Origin: Gordonia spumicola
GTDB taxonomy: Bacteria; Actinomycetota; Actinomycetes; Mycobacteriales; Mycobacteriaceae
DNA length: 64,000 nt
Direction: 5' to 3'
Assembly: GCF_009932475.1 (NCBI RefSeq)
Contig: NZ_BJOV01000005.1
Span: forward strand, 682,001 to 746,000
Below are positions 18,780 through 28,570 of this stretch, in pieces (position 1 is the first letter of the stretch; each line of letters opens with the position of its first letter). Below the pieces are notes generated by a model, which had not been told where the DNA came from, made no database searches, and worked only from the letters and a program-made list of their open reading frames with translations. Both the position numbers and the translations under genes were made by a program.

Positions 18780-20585
18780 ATGATTCTGCGACGGGTGATC
18801 GCGCTGTGCTGCGCGCTGGCGATGGTGGTCGGAGTCGTGTCGTGCTCGTCGGAAGCCGACGGTCCGCGCGACGCGGCGAACGTCTTCGTCGACGCGTTCG
18901 CCACCCGCGACTTCGCGGCCGCGTCGGACGCCACGACGAATCCGGACGCCGCGACTCGCGCGATGTCGCAGACGTGGGACGGTCTCGAGGCGCAGTCGTT
19001 GACGGCGCGGACGGGGCGCGTGCGCGTCGATCACGACGTCGCCGACGTCGACGTCACCTACACGTGGACGCTCTCGGGCGGCCGGACGTGGGAGTACCCG
19101 GCGACGCTGTCGATGGGTCGCAGCGACGACGGCTGGTCGGTCCGGTGGACGTCCACCGCGATCCACCCGAGACTCGGCGCCGACCAGCACCTCGCGGTCG
19201 GGGATCTGAGCCCGCCACGCGCGTCGGTCAACGAGTCGGACGGCACCGAGGTGATGGTGAACGGCACCGTCACGGCCGTCAGCTTCGACGGCCACGCGGC
19301 GGCGGCCGCGGGCGACGTGATCGGCCCGGCGACCCGGCTGGTCGAGGTGATGGGCCCGTTCGTTCCAGGATTGTCGGCTCAGCGGCTCGCCGAGCAGGGC
19401 ACGGCGAGCGCGGACCCGATGCCGGTAGGCACGCTGTCCGCGGCGGACGCCTCCGCCCTGCGCGATCGGCTCGCGCTGCCCGGCATCGTGCTGCGCGACG
19501 AGTCGGTCCTGCTGCCCCGCGACCCGGGTTTCGCGTCGGCCGTCCTCGCTCGGGTCAAGAACGCCGTCGGCTCCGAGATCATCGGCACGGCGGGCTGGCG
19601 GGTGTCGGTAGTGAACGCGAACGGTCTGGTCGCCGACATCGTCTTCGACCATGCCAGCGTGCCCGCGCCCGCCGTGGCGTTGACGCTGTCGCGGACCGTG
19701 CAGGACGCCGCCCAGAACGCGGTGAACGCCGTCCAGGGCAAGCAGGCGATGACGGTCGCGATCAGCGCGTCCACCGGAAAGATCCTCGCGATCGCGCAGA
19801 ACGGCGACGCCGATCGGGCCGGTTTCCCCGCGGCCGCGGGCCAGTTCCCGCCGGGCTCGACATTCAAGATGGTGACGTCCGCGGCCGCGATGAACGGCAG
19901 GTTGAGCGACCCCGAGGCCCAGGTGCAGTGCCCCGGCGAGATCACGATCGGGGAGCGCACGATCCCCAACTACGACGGTTTCTCGTTGGGCCAGGTGACG
20001 CTGCGGCAGGCGTTCGCGGCGTCGTGCAACACGACCTTCGCCGATCTCGCGAGCCGGATGGGGCCGTCCGACCTCGCACACGCGGCCACCGCGATGGGAC
20101 TCGGCTCGCAGTACACGATCGCCGGCATCGACTCGAAGTCCGGGTCGGTCCCGATCGAGCCGGATCTCGTGCGTCGCAGCGAGGACGGCTTCGGGCAGGG
20201 CACGGTGCTCGCCAGTCCGCTCGGCATGGCGATCGTCGCGGGGACCGCGGCCACCGGGCACCGGCCGGTCCCGCAGCTGATCAACGACCGCGACACGACC
20301 GTCGTGGGGCCGTCCATCGACCTGGACGCGAGCGTCTACGCGCGATTGCGGACGATGATGCGTGCGGTCGTCACCTCGGGCACCGCATCCGCGATCGCCG
20401 ATCAAGGCGAGGTGTACGGCAAGACCGGTGAGGCCGAGGTGAACGGCGGGTCGCACGCCTGGTTCGCCGGGTACCGCGGCGACATCGCGTTCGCCACCCT
20501 CATCGTCCTCGGCGGCGGATCGGAATCGGCCGTCGCTGTGACCCGCGACTTCCTGTCCCGCGTCCCCGCCGACTATCGGCCCTGA
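18780..20585 (+). CDS. penicillin-binding lipoprotein (class B transpeptidase-like)
   Basis: A 601-residue exported protein. The signal peptide ends in a lipobox GVVSC (Cys22), so it should be a lipoprotein. An NTF2-like MecA_N domain (residues ~27-140) and a dimerisation region precede the transpeptidase domain, whose active motifs are present: Ser360-x-x-Lys363 (PPGSTFKM), SCN (ASCNTTFAD) and KTG (YGKTGEAE). Mycobacteria carry a related lipoprotein PBP near ispG (Rv2864c). Peptidoglycan cross-linking is expected; the exact role is not known. Confidence 0.92.
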   Translation: MILRRVIALCCALAMVVGVVSCSSEADGPRDAANVFVDAFATRDFAAASDATTNPDAATRAMSQTWDGLEAQSLTARTGRVRVDHDVADVDVTYTWTLSGGRTWEYPATLSMGRSDDGWSVRWTSTAIHPRLGADQHLAVGDLSPPRASVNESDGTEVMVNGTVTAVSFDGHAAAAAGDVIGPATRLVEVMGPFVPGLSAQRLAEQGTASADPMPVGTLSAADASALRDRLALPGIVLRDESVLLPRDPGFASAVLARVKNAVGSEIIGTAGWRVSVVNANGLVADIVFDHASVPAPAVALTLSRTVQDAAQNAVNAVQGKQAMTVAISASTGKILAIAQNGDADRAGFPAAAGQFPPGSTFKMVTSAAAMNGRLSDPEAQVQCPGEITIGERTIPNYDGFSLGQVTLRQAFAASCNTTFADLASRMGPSDLAHAATAMGLGSQYTIAGIDSKSGSVPIEPDLVRRSEDGFGQGTVLASPLGMAIVAGTAATGHRPVPQLINDRDTTVVGPSIDLDASVYARLRTMMRAVVTSGTASAIADQGEVYGKTGEAEVNGGSHAWFAGYRGDIAFATLIVLGGGSESAVAVTRDFLSRVPADYRP

Positions 20586-20702
20586 CGGTCGGGGCCCGTC
20601 GCGATTCGAAGGTGATCGGGCGTAATCGTCGTCTGAACGGTTGCGCCGGAACTACGCTGTGGGAGTCTCATCCGAGACGCGACGACAGGGAACGAGGCGA
20701 CG

Positions 20703-20936
20703 ATGACCGGCCCGAATCCGGGGTATCCCGGGCAGAACCCCGACTACCGAGACAATCCTCAGCCGCCCCAGTACGGGGCGACCCAACAACCTCCGTACGG
20801 GCAACCCCAGTACGGCGCACCGCAGCAACCCCAATACGGACAACCCCGGCAACCCCACACCGGCCAGCCCCCGTACGGTCAGGCTCAGCCTCCGCAGTAC
20901 GGCGTTCCGCAGAACCCGCCACAGTTCGGTCAGTAG
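20703..20936 (+). pseudogene. N-terminal Pro/Gln/Tyr-rich part of an amber-split membrane protein gene
   Basis: ATG 20703 begins 77 codons of PQYG/PPYGQ repeats ending at TAG 20934. The reading frame continues without shift after the stop (NPPFGGAVGAA...) directly into the membrane part at 20958-21407, so a single C-to-T change of CAG (position 20934) explains the split. Such cytosolic Pro/Gln/Tyr-rich tails in front of a few membrane helices are common in actinobacteria. GGAACGAGG precedes the ATG. Either a recent nonsense mutation, a sequencing error, or two polypeptides; the short N-terminal peptide alone has no obvious function. Confidence 0.7.
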
Positions 20937-20957
20937 AATCCTCCTTTCGGCGGGGCT

Positions 20958-21407
20958 GTGGGCGCGGCCGTGAACCCGAAGCTGGTCCCCATCCTCTGGG
21001 GAGTCGTCGGTGCGTCCGTCGTGTTGCTGATCGCGGCGTTCCTTCCGTGGGCGTCGGTCGAAGCGGGACCGTTCAGCCAGACGGTGAGCGGCACGACCGA
21101 CGGTCGGGACGGCGTCTTCACACTGGTGCTCGCGCTCATCGCCGGCGGTATCGCCGGCTCGGCGGTGTTCCTGACGGCCAAGCAGCCGGCGCTGCCGTTG
21201 GCGGCCGGAATCGGTGCGGTGGTGGCCGGGGTGATCTCCGCGCTCATCGCGATCATCGACATCGTCGACATCCAGGGCAACGCACCGAGCGGTCTCGCCG
21301 ACGTCAGTGTCAGCGTCGGGTTCGGTCTGTGGCTGACATTGCTGGCCGCTGTCGTGCTCGCGGCCGCGGGTGGTGCGCTCCTGGTCGTGCGTCGCCAGCA
21401 CAGCTGA
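20958..21407 (+). pseudogene. C-terminal membrane part of the amber-split gene
   Basis: About 149 codons in the same frame as the Pro/Gln-rich part upstream. Four hydrophobic segments are visible: LVPILWGVVGASVVLLIAAF, VFTLVLALIAGGIAGSAVF, PLAAGIGAVVAGVISALI and LWLTLLAAVVLAAAGGAL. GTG 20958 or GTG 20970 could restart translation after the amber codon, but neither has a clear ribosome site. The stop is followed by an 8-bp hairpin shared with the convergent hmuV. Family not recognised beyond a small tetra-spanning actinobacterial membrane protein. Confidence 0.7.
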
Positions 21408-21422
21408 CGCTGAGGCGTCAGC
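21403..21422. terminator. short bidirectional stem-loop between the split gene and hmuV
   Basis: GCTGACGC (21403-21410) pairs perfectly with GCGTCAGC (21415-21422) around a TGAG loop. It overlaps both stop codons of the convergent genes and has no T-run, so terminator function is tentative. Confidence 0.45.
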
Positions 21423-22185
21423 GGCGCGGGACGATGAGCAGTTCGCCCGTGTCGGGGTGATCGACGACGAGGACCGGATGGTCGTACGTCTCGGTGAGGA
21501 GTTCGGCCGTCATGACGTCGCGGACCCGGCCGCAGGCAAGGATCTCGCCGGCCTTCATGACGGCGACACGGTCGGCGTACGCCGCGGCCGACGACAGATC
21601 GTGGACCACGAGCAGAACGGCGACGCCCGCCGCTGCACGGTCGGCGAGGATCGTGAGAACGTGCTCGCTGTGGCCGATGTCGAGCGCGGCGGTCGGTTCG
21701 TCGAGCAGGAGGACCGGGGTGTCCTGGGCGAGGGCACGGGCCAGGCTGACGCGGGCCTGCTGTCCACCGGACAGCTGCGAGAACTGTCGGTCGAGGAGGT
21801 CGCCGAGTTCGCAGGCCTCGACGGCCTCGTCGATGACCTCGGCCGATCGTGCGGCGTCGGGCGTACGCGTCCACGGGTAGCGGCCCATCTCGACCACTTC
21901 GCGGACGGTGAACGGCGTGTCGACGCGATTGGTCTGCGTCACGAGCGCCCGCCTGCGGGCGAGGAGTCGGGGATCGAGATCGCGGACGTCGTCGCCGCCG
22001 ATCATGACCTGCCCGGCCGCGGGCGCACGGACGCCCGAGACCACCGACAGCAGCGTCGACTTGCCGCAGCCGTTGGGGCCGACGAGCGCGACGATCTCGC
22101 CCGATGACACGTCGAGGTCGACGTCGGACACCACCCGCCTGCGGCCGAGCTCGACGCTGACGTCGCGCACCCGGATCCCGGTCAC
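21418..22185 (-). CDS. hmuV: heme ABC transporter ATP-binding protein
   Basis: A 255-residue ATPase that powers heme import. Walker A GPNGCGKST (residues ~37-45), Q-loop VTQTNRV, signature LSGGQQARVSLARAL, Walker B VLLLDEPTAAL and switch His in VVHDLSS are complete. GTG 22185 overlaps the hmuU stop (GTGA), so it is the last gene of the hmuT-hmuU-hmuV operon. A siderophore or cobalamin FecE-type ATPase would look similar; the heme assignment rests on its partners. Confidence 0.88.
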   Translation of the reverse strand: MTGIRVRDVSVELGRRRVVSDVDLDVSSGEIVALVGPNGCGKSTLLSVVSGVRAPAAGQVMIGGDDVRDLDPRLLARRRALVTQTNRVDTPFTVREVVEMGRYPWTRTPDAARSAEVIDEAVEACELGDLLDRQFSQLSGGQQARVSLARALAQDTPVLLLDEPTAALDIGHSEHVLTILADRAAAGVAVLLVVHDLSSAAAYADRVAVMKAGEILACGRVRDVMTAELLTETYDHPVLVVDHPDTGELLIVPRR

Positions 22186-23222
22186 ATCGCCACCCCCGAA
22201 CTCTTGCGGCGCAGCAGGAGGAAGAACACCGGCCCACCGATGAGCGAGGTCAGCATGCCGAGCGGCAGTTCACCCGCGGTGAGGGTGCGCGCCGCCAGAT
22301 CGGCGGCCGCGACGACGAACGCGCCGCCCAACGCGCTCGCGGGCAGGAGCACGGCGTGCCGCGGGCCGACGAGCAGTCGCATCACGTGGGGGACGATGAG
22401 GCCGACGAACATCAGAATGCCGGTGAACGCCACGGCGGCCGCGGTCAGGATCGCGACCAGCACGATCACCTGACGTCGGACGACCTCGACGTTCACGCCG
22501 AGCGAGGCGGCCTGCACTTCGCCGAGCGCGAGCAGATCGAGCTTGCGCACCAGCGCCATGCCGCCCGCCACACCGGCGATCACCAGGGGGGCGACGATCT
22601 TGATCTGGCTCCACGAGGCGTTGCCCGCGAGCGACCCCAACTGCCAGAACACGATCTGTTCGCGGGCGGCGGTGCTCGCGACGTACGTGAGGTAGGCGAT
22701 GACGCCGAGAGCGAAGGCGTTCACCGCGATGCCCGTCAGCACCAGCATGATCGTCGATGACGCGCCGTCGCGCATCGACAACGTGTACACGGCGAACGTG
22801 GTGAGCAGGCCGAACACCGCAGCCGCCCCGGCGACCGCCCACCCGTTGGTTCCGGTCCCGCCGATGACGATCATCAGGCACGCCCCGATGGCCGCGCCGG
22901 ACGAGATGCCGATGATGCCGGGTTCGGCGAGCGGATTCGCCAGCATGCCCTGCAGGAGGCAGCCCGCGGCTCCGAGCGCGACGCCGACGAACAGTCCGAG
23001 GACGATGCGCGGGAAGCGCGTCACCCAGAGCGCGGTTTCGCCGTTCGGGTGGCTCGGCAGCGGACCGATGTTCACATGCCAGTGGTGGGCCACCGAGCCG
23101 AGCACCTCGGCGGGGGAGACGTGCACGGCTCCCGTGCCCGCCGACACGACGACGATCACGATCAACGCGACGAGGAGACCGGCCAAGACCCACAGGGTCC
23201 GGCCGCGGACGAGTTCACGCAT
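22182..23222 (-). CDS. hmuU: heme ABC transporter permease (FecCD family)
   Basis: A 346-residue permease with about 10 membrane helices. FecCD features include PRIVLGLFVGVALGAAGCLL, NPLAEPGIIGISSGAA and the late GLIVPHVMRLLVGPRH coupling segment that contacts the ATPase. The ATG overlaps the end of hmuT by 8 bp and its stop overlaps hmuV. General fold assignment is certain; heme specificity is inferred from HmuT similarity and from the iron box in front of the operon. Confidence 0.88.
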   Translation of the reverse strand: MRELVRGRTLWVLAGLLVALIVIVVVSAGTGAVHVSPAEVLGSVAHHWHVNIGPLPSHPNGETALWVTRFPRIVLGLFVGVALGAAGCLLQGMLANPLAEPGIIGISSGAAIGACLMIVIGGTGTNGWAVAGAAAVFGLLTTFAVYTLSMRDGASSTIMLVLTGIAVNAFALGVIAYLTYVASTAAREQIVFWQLGSLAGNASWSQIKIVAPLVIAGVAGGMALVRKLDLLALGEVQAASLGVNVEVVRRQVIVLVAILTAAAVAFTGILMFVGLIVPHVMRLLVGPRHAVLLPASALGGAFVVAAADLAARTLTAGELPLGMLTSLIGGPVFFLLLRRKSSGVAM

Positions 23223-24222
23223 AGATCGCCTTCGCCAACGCGCCCATCACCAGACCGGTGTCGGGACCGAACATGAGGATCTGGGTCTCGTCCATCTCGA
23301 CGATCCGCTTGGACCGTCCGGCGTTCGTCTGCGCGATCGCCGGGAGTGCGAGCACCTTGTCCATGCCGCCGACCGACTCCGCGCCCTGCGTCATCACCAG
23401 GATCACGTCCGGGTCGGCCGCCATCAGGTTCTCGGCGCTCACCGTCGTGAACGCCGCAGTCAGTCCCGACGCCGTCCCGGCGTCCACGCCGCCGAGATGA
23501 TCGATGAGGTCGTCGGCTCCCGATCCGGGACCGGCCAGGAGCAGCAGGTATTCGCCCCGGATGTACAGGAACGCGATCTTCGGCTTGCTTGGAAGATCGG
23601 GGATCGTGCGTTGCGCCTCCGCGATCTGCGCCTGCGTCCGAGCGACGAGCCTCTCGCCCGCATCGGGCACGCCGAGGGCGGCGGCGACCGAACGGATCAG
23701 GCCAGGTGTGCTCGCGACCGACCGCTCCGACGAGAACTGCACCACGTCGAGTCCCGCCCGACGCAACGCGTCGACCGCGCCGGCCGGATTGCTGTCGGTG
23801 CCCGTCAACACGATCGTCGGCGCGGTGTCGAGAACCCGCTCGGTGTTGATCGCATGACCGGCGTCGGTGACCACCGGCACCGCGCGAGCGGCGGGGAACG
23901 TGGTCGACTTGTCGCGCCCGACCACATGTGAACCGAGCCCGAGCGAGAAGACGATCGCGCCGAGGGTCCCGTTGCGATCGATCGCGACGATCCGGTCGGC
24001 CTTGGCGGATGCGGCCGGATCGGTCACCACCGGGACGATGTCGTTGGTAGGGAGGGTCGCCGTCGACGGTCCGGTGCGCAGGGACGCCGTGAGCTTCGCG
24101 GCCTTGGCCGCGTCGGTCTCGATCGGGGCGGTACTGCATCCGGCCACGGCGACCAGTAGCGCGGCCATGAAGGCAGCGCCCACCCGCGAACGACCGATCA
24201 CTGGAACCGCCTTGTCTGACAT
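23215..24222 (-). CDS. hmuT: heme-binding substrate lipoprotein of the ABC importer
   Basis: A 335-residue lipoprotein: signal peptide then lipobox VAGC with Cys29. The mature part is a class III periplasmic-binding fold with [30 protein letters not shown] and the C-terminal [16 protein letters not shown]. These resemble corynebacterial HmuT. First gene of hmuTUV. An IdeR-type box starts 16 bp upstream of the ATG and overlaps the likely -10, so transcription should be repressed by iron. A siderophore-binding protein is the main alternative. Confidence 0.87.
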   Translation of the reverse strand: MSDKAVPVIGRSRVGAAFMAALLVAVAGCSTAPIETDAAKAAKLTASLRTGPSTATLPTNDIVPVVTDPAASAKADRIVAIDRNGTLGAIVFSLGLGSHVVGRDKSTTFPAARAVPVVTDAGHAINTERVLDTAPTIVLTGTDSNPAGAVDALRRAGLDVVQFSSERSVASTPGLIRSVAAALGVPDAGERLVARTQAQIAEAQRTIPDLPSKPKIAFLYIRGEYLLLLAGPGSGADDLIDHLGGVDAGTASGLTAAFTTVSAENLMAADPDVILVMTQGAESVGGMDKVLALPAIAQTNAGRSKRIVEMDETQILMFGPDTGLVMGALAKAIYA

Positions 24223-24232
24223 GGACGAATAC

Positions 24233-24251
24233 GACTGTTAGGAATACCTTA
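24233..24251 (-). promoter_or_regulatory. candidate IdeR/DtxR iron box upstream of hmuT
   Basis: The core on the plus strand is TTAGGAATACCTTA (24238-24251), i.e. TTAGG and CCTTA arms with the 4-bp spacing of the DtxR half-consensus; about 12 of 19 consensus positions agree if extended through CCT. TAAGGT on the minus strand (24251-24246) can act as the hmuT -10, so repressor and polymerase would compete. Confidence 0.6.
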
Positions 24252-24309
24252 CCTCTCGTGTGTCGGGCGAATCCGGGGGGACTTCGGTCGGCATGGAACA
24301 ATCGACGCC

Positions 24310-25173
24310 ATGACTGTTCGTGCCCCTCTCGTCCCCGGCGTCGTCGCGCCCGTCCTGTCCGTGCCCGATGCGATCGAGCGGCCCGAGTACGTGTGGAAGG
24401 ACACCGTTGCGGAGGGGAGCGAACCCTGGGTTCAGACGCCGGAGACCATCGAGAAGATGCGGGTGGCGTCGACGATCGCCGCCAACGCGCTCGCCGAGGC
24501 CGGGCGCGCGGTGGCTCCCGGCGTCACGACGGCCGAACTCGACCGGATCGCCCACGAGTACATGCTCGATCACGGCGCGTACCCGTCGACGCTCGGGTAC
24601 AAGGGCTTCCCGAAGTCGTGCTGCACCTCGCTCAACGAGGTGATCTGCCACGGCATCCCGGACTCGACGGTCGTCCAGGACGGAGACATCGTCAACATCG
24701 ACGTCACCGCGTTCAAGGACGGCGTGCACGGCGACACGAACGCCACCTTCCTCGCGGGCGACGTCTCCCAGGAGGTCCGCGATCTCGTCGACCGCACCCG
24801 CATCGCGACCGAACGAGCGATCAAGGCGGTCAAGCCCGGTCGTGCGCTCAACGTGGTCGGTCGTGTCATCGAGTCGTATGCCAGCCGCTTCGGGTACTCG
24901 GTGGTGCGCGACTTCACCGGTCACGGCATCGGCGAGACGTTCCACAACGGCCTCGTCGTCCTGCATTACGACGAGCCGAATGTCAGCACCGTCCTCGAGC
25001 CGGGCATGGTCTTCACCATCGAGCCGATGATCAACCTCGGCGGCCACGACTGGGAGATGTGGGACGACGATTGGACCGTTGTCACCGCCGACCGCAAGTG
25101 GACCGCGCAGTTCGAGCACACGCTGGTCGTCACCGAGACCGGCTCCGAGATCCTCACGCTGCCCGACGCCTGA
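24310..25173 (+). CDS. map: methionine aminopeptidase, type I with N-terminal extension
   Basis: A 287-residue metalloenzyme removing the initiator methionine. All five metal ligands are visible: Asp in VNIDVTAF, Asp in HGDTNATF, His in [10 protein letters not shown], Glu in FTIEPMINL and Glu in [10 protein letters not shown]. The first ~40 residues, with [22 protein letters not shown], form the linker extension typical of mycobacterial MapB. It is divergent from hmuT. AACAAT ends 7 nt before ATG 24310, a possible leaderless start. A long hairpin follows. Confidence 0.95.
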   Translation: MTVRAPLVPGVVAPVLSVPDAIERPEYVWKDTVAEGSEPWVQTPETIEKMRVASTIAANALAEAGRAVAPGVTTAELDRIAHEYMLDHGAYPSTLGYKGFPKSCCTSLNEVICHGIPDSTVVQDGDIVNIDVTAFKDGVHGDTNATFLAGDVSQEVRDLVDRTRIATERAIKAVKPGRALNVVGRVIESYASRFGYSVVRDFTGHGIGETFHNGLVVLHYDEPNVSTVLEPGMVFTIEPMINLGGHDWEMWDDDWTVVTADRKWTAQFEHTLVVTETGSEILTLPDA

Positions 25174-25180
25174 CCCCGCT

Positions 25181-25232
25181 CAACGTTGGTGACGTTTCCG
25201 TCGTACGGAGGGGAGAAACGTCACCAAAGTTG
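25181..25232. terminator. 13-bp stem-loop between map and cobQ
   Basis: TTGGTGACGTTTC (25186-25198) and GAAACGTCACCAA (25215-25227) are exact inverted copies with a 16-nt loop; CAAC (25181-25184) and GTTG (25229-25232) extend the stem past one mismatch. Probably the map terminator. It is too short, and lacks the B12-box, to be a cobalamin riboswitch. Confidence 0.55.
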
Positions 25233-25250
25233 CGACACCGATCGGCACTC

Positions 25251-26807
25251 ATGCCTGACCTCAATGGAGCCCTGCTGGTGGGCGGCACGTCCAGCGACGC
25301 GGGCAAGAGCCTGATCGTCGCCGGGCTGTGCCGTGCACTTGCCAGAGAGGGCGTGCGCGTCGCGCCGTTCAAGGCCCAGAACATGTCGAACAACTCCGCG
25401 GTCACGCTGGACGGCGGGGAGATCGGGCGGGCGCAGGCGCTGCAGGCCGCCGCGTGCGGCCTCGAGCCCGACACCCGGTTCAATCCGGTGCTCCTCAAAC
25501 CGGGAAGCGACCGGCGATCGCATGTGATCGTGCGGGGCCGCCCGTACGGCGACGTCGGCGCCGCGGACTATCACGCGCGTCGAGCCGAGCTGGCGCACGT
25601 CGTCGCCGACGAACTCGCCTCGCTGCGGCGCGACGTCGACGTCGTGATCTGCGAAGGCGCCGGGTCGATCGCCGAAGTGAACCTGCGCGCCACCGACATC
25701 GCGAACATGGGACTGGCCCGCGCCGCCGACCTCCCGGTCCTGCTCGTCACCGACATCGACCGCGGTGGATCCCTCGCCCACCTGTTCGGCACCCTGGCCC
25801 TGCTCGAACCGGCCGACCAGGCGCTCGTCGCCGGATTCGTGATCAACAAGTTCCGCGGCGATCCCGGACTCCTCGCTCCCGGCCTGGACACCCTCCGCGC
25901 GCGCACCGGCCGTCCGACCCTGGGGGTGCTGCCGTTCGCCGACGACCTCTGGATCGACGCCGAGGACTCACTCGCCTCACCCGTGGGCCGACGGGTCGGC
26001 GGGCCCGTCGCGCACACCGGCCGGCCGCGACTGCGGGTAGCCGCGATCCGCCTGCCGCGCACGTCCAACACCACCGACGTCGAAGCCCTCGCCTGCGAAC
26101 CCGACGTCGACGTGACCTGGGTGGACGACCCGTCCGCGGTCCGCGTCGCCGACCTCGTCGTCGTGCCCGGAACGCGTGCCACCGTCGCCGACCTCGGGTG
26201 GATGCGATCGCGGGGACTGGCCGACGCGGTCGTCGAACGCGCGCACCGAGGACTGCCGGTGCTCGGGATATGCGGCGGATTCCAGATGCTGTGCAGGCGG
26301 ATCGTCGATCCTGTCGAATCGGGGCTCGGCGAGGTCGCGGGCCTCGGTCTGCTCGACGTCGACATCGAGTTCCGGCAGGCGAAGACGCTGCGCCGGTTCG
26401 GCGGGCACGACGGACGCGGGTCGAGGGTCACCGGCTACGAGATCCACCACGGCGTGGTCGTCCGCAGCACCGAGGACACGTGGCTCGTCGACGACGAGAC
26501 CGGACCCGAAGGCGCTCGACGCGGCGCGGTCGTCGGGACCCACTGTCACGGTCTGCTCGACGGCGACGACGCGCGCCGGACGTTCCTGTCGCGCATCGCG
26601 GCCGAGGTGGGTCGCGCAGGTTTTGTGCCCGCGTCGGACGTGTCGGCTGCGCGGGTGCGGGAACGGCAACTCGACGCGATTGCCGACCTCGTCACAGAAC
26701 ACCTCGACATGAGAGCTGTGCACAGATTGCTCGAGGCGGGCACCGATCCGATGCCGTCCGTCCTATCCTGGCTGAGTGAACACCGAGCACCGACAAGTCG
26801 ACCATGA
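25251..26807 (+). CDS. cobQ: cobyric acid synthase
   Basis: ATP- and glutamine-dependent amidation of four side chains of adenosyl-cobyrinate a,c-diamide in cobalamin synthesis. The 518-residue protein has the N-terminal P-loop-like domain ([18 protein letters not shown], then [10 protein letters not shown]) and a C-terminal class I glutaminase domain with Cys341 ([11 protein letters not shown]) and the TGYEIHHG motif. The frame is open upstream of ATG 25251 but conserved sequence starts here. The end overlaps the next gene by 32 bp. Confidence 0.96.
   Translation: MPDLNGALLVGGTSSDAGKSLIVAGLCRALAREGVRVAPFKAQNMSNNSAVTLDGGEIGRAQALQAAACGLEPDTRFNPVLLKPGSDRRSHVIVRGRPYGDVGAADYHARRAELAHVVADELASLRRDVDVVICEGAGSIAEVNLRATDIANMGLARAADLPVLLVTDIDRGGSLAHLFGTLALLEPADQALVAGFVINKFRGDPGLLAPGLDTLRARTGRPTLGVLPFADDLWIDAEDSLASPVGRRVGGPVAHTGRPRLRVAAIRLPRTSNTTDVEALACEPDVDVTWVDDPSAVRVADLVVVPGTRATVADLGWMRSRGLADAVVERAHRGLPVLGICGGFQMLCRRIVDPVESGLGEVAGLGLLDVDIEFRQAKTLRRFGGHDGRGSRVTGYEIHHGVVVRSTEDTWLVDDETGPEGARRGAVVGTHCHGLLDGDDARRTFLSRIAAEVGRAGFVPASDVSAARVRERQLDAIADLVTEHLDMRAVHRLLEAGTDPMPSVLSWLSEHRAPTSRP
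26764..26769 (+). promoter_or_regulatory. -10 element TATCCT within the cobQ 3' end
   Basis: TATCCT is 6 nt before GTG 26776, giving the hydrolase gene its own leaderless start although it overlaps cobQ. Confidence 0.5.
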
Positions 26808-27603
26808 CGGCCTGACCTTCGATGTGAAGCTGAGCGGCCCCGCGCGCGGCCCGTGGGTCGTGCTGCTGCACGGCTTCCCCGTCGACTCGCGCTGCTGGGA
26901 CGGGGTCGTCCCGCGCCTGCACGAGGCCGGACTGCGGACCGTCACCATCGACCAGCGCGGATACAGCCCGGGGGCGCGACCGCCGAACGTCGAGGACTAC
27001 CGGCTCGAGAAGCTCGTCGGCGACGTGCTCGGTGTGCTCGGGCACCTCAACATCGCGTACTCGATGATCGTCGGCCACGACTGGGGCGGAATCGTCGCGT
27101 GGCACCTGGCGGCCAAGCATCCGGAACGGTTCACCGGGCTCGTCGCGGTCAGCACCGGTCACCCGTCCGCGATGCGGGAGGCCCTCGAAGCCGGGTCGGA
27201 CCAGCGCGAACGGTCGTCGTACATCAAGACGTTCGTGACGTCGAAGGCCGAGGACCTCCTCACCGAGGACGCGGGCCGTCGTCTCCGTGAACACGGCGTC
27301 ACGGCCGATGAGGTGGCGCCGTTGCTCGAGCCGGGCGCACTGACCGGGCCGCTTAACTGGTACCGCGCCAACTTCACCGGCGACGTCGCGGCGGCCTTGG
27401 CGTGTCCGCCCGTCGAGATCCCCACGACCATGGTGTGGAGCGACGGCGACACCGCCCTCGGACGCGAGCAGGCCGAGTTCAGCGGCCGTCACGTGTACGG
27501 CGACTACCGTTTCTCGCTGGTCTCCGGCGTCGACCATTGGGTACCGCAGAAGGCCGCACAGGCGGTCGCCAGCGAGATCTCGCTCCGCTCCGCGCTCTAC
27601 TGA
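26776..27603 (+). CDS. alpha/beta-fold hydrolase, epoxide hydrolase-like
   Basis: A 275-residue cytosolic hydrolase. The oxyanion motif is LLHGFP, the nucleophile is Asp102 in VGHDWGG, as in epoxide hydrolases and haloalkane dehalogenases rather than serine esterases, and the catalytic His is in [13 protein letters not shown] in the cap resembles epoxide hydrolases. GTG 26776 overlaps cobQ by 32 bp, with its own -10 upstream. The 3' end overlaps the convergent small gene by 7 bp. Substrate unknown. Confidence 0.87.
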   Translation: MNTEHRQVDHDGLTFDVKLSGPARGPWVVLLHGFPVDSRCWDGVVPRLHEAGLRTVTIDQRGYSPGARPPNVEDYRLEKLVGDVLGVLGHLNIAYSMIVGHDWGGIVAWHLAAKHPERFTGLVAVSTGHPSAMREALEAGSDQRERSSYIKTFVTSKAEDLLTEDAGRRLREHGVTADEVAPLLEPGALTGPLNWYRANFTGDVAAALACPPVEIPTTMVWSDGDTALGREQAEFSGRHVYGDYRFSLVSGVDHWVPQKAAQAVASEISLRSALY

Positions 27604-27890
27604 GCGCGGAGGCGGGCCACCAGTTCGTCGATCTGGGCCTTGCCGCGCTCGTCGACGGTCAGCGCCATGAACGACGACATCGCGAGCAGGACCTCGAACT
27701 CGCGCGGGCTCTTGGGCTTGCCGAAGAGCGAGGTCTTCTCCTTGACCGTCACGTCGCGGAAGGTGGAGATCGGGTTGCGCGCCGTCTCCTCCTTGCCGTG
27801 GTGCTTGAACTTCGCAACGGTCACACCGTCGAACACGATCGACTCGCCGTTCGCGCCGAGGACTTCCACACCTGCGGAGGGGTTGGTCAT
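27597..27890 (-). CDS. small uncharacterised protein, DUF4429/PH-like
   Basis: A 97-residue soluble protein: VEVLGANGESIVFDG, VAKFKHHGKEETARNP and a C-terminal helix [18 protein letters not shown]. The beta-rich pattern with a terminal helix suggests a bacterial PH-like (DUF4429-type) domain, but I cannot confirm this. Monocistronic, with a consensus-like -10 6 nt before the ATG. Its stop overlaps the hydrolase end by 7 bp. Confidence 0.65.
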   Translation of the reverse strand: MTNPSAGVEVLGANGESIVFDGVTVAKFKHHGKEETARNPISTFRDVTVKEKTSLFGKPKSPREFEVLLAMSSFMALTVDERGKAQIDELVARLRAQ

Positions 27891-27896
27891 CGTCGC

Positions 27897-27902
27897 ATTG
27901 TA
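27897..27902 (-). promoter_or_regulatory. -10 element TACAAT, leaderless start of the small PH-like gene
   Basis: On the minus strand TACAAT is followed by 6 nt and ATG 27890; no ribosome site. This is close to the optimal -10 hexamer TATAAT. Confidence 0.6.
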
Positions 27903-27916
27903 GTCGTGGCCGCCGG

Positions 27917-28570
27917 TCAGCGCAGGCAGGTGAATCCGTCGGGGAGCGCGCCTCGGCCGAGGATCCCGCGCACGAGCGTGTACACGTCGTCGTCGCGGGT
28001 CAGCGACGCGGCGAAGGCCGCCGCTCGCCGGGCGCACCCCGGGAGAAGGGCCGGCGCCTCGAGCTCCGCGGCGTCGACGACGTCGAGGGTGTGGACGCTC
28101 AGCTCGAACGCGCGCGTCGCGAGGTAGTCCGGCGCGGCGATCGCGCCGACGGGCGTCAACAGGACGGCGTCGTCGGGCAGCGCGTCGACCAGCGCGACCC
28201 CGCGAGCGGCGAGATCGTGCGCGTGATCGAGCGGGTCGTCGCCGAGATCGATCCCGGCCCGCACACCGGCGGCGGTCACGGCAGCCGGATCGGTCACCGA
28301 GTCGAGCGCGGCGTGGAAGTACGACGCGGGACTCTCGTGCGTCACGCCGAGTTCCCCGCCGGAGTCGATGCGCGCACGCGCGGCCGCCGCGTACATCTCG
28401 ATGGTCGTGAACGCCGACCGGCACGTGTGGCCGACCAGCGACCTCATGCTCCACTCGCCGAGGGCGGGGCGATCCAGCGTCGACGCGGGCACCCGGTCGA
28501 CGGCGTCGACGAACGCGGCCGCGGCGTCGGCGTACCACTCCCGCACGGACGCCGGATCGTGCAGGCTCAC
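27917..28570 (-). CDS. maleylpyruvate isomerase-type (MDMPI/DinB-like) protein
   Basis: A 217-residue four-helix protein of the mycothiol-dependent maleylpyruvate isomerase N-terminal family. [20 protein letters not shown] and [18 protein letters not shown] supply the first metal-ligand His, and HAHDLA and [11 protein letters not shown] the later ones. GTG 28570 overlaps the mtr stop (GTGA), so it is co-translated with mycothione reductase; that context supports a mycothiol-linked role, for example as a thiol-S-transferase. Exact reaction unknown. Confidence 0.8.
   Translation of the reverse strand: MSLHDPASVREWYADAAAAFVDAVDRVPASTLDRPALGEWSMRSLVGHTCRSAFTTIEMYAAAARARIDSGGELGVTHESPASYFHAALDSVTDPAAVTAAGVRAGIDLGDDPLDHAHDLAARGVALVDALPDDAVLLTPVGAIAAPDYLATRAFELSVHTLDVVDAAELEAPALLPGCARRAAAFAASLTRDDDVYTLVRGILGRGALPDGFTCLR

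Noticed and set aside
18681..20456. 591-codon minus-strand frame opposite the PBP gene
   Set aside because: Arg/His-rich shadow of the GC-rich third codon positions; PBP motifs on the plus strand are complete.
25174..25250. Possible cobalamin riboswitch before cobQ
   Set aside because: The region is only 77 bp, lacks a B12-box-like GCCACTG and consists mainly of one terminator-like stem.
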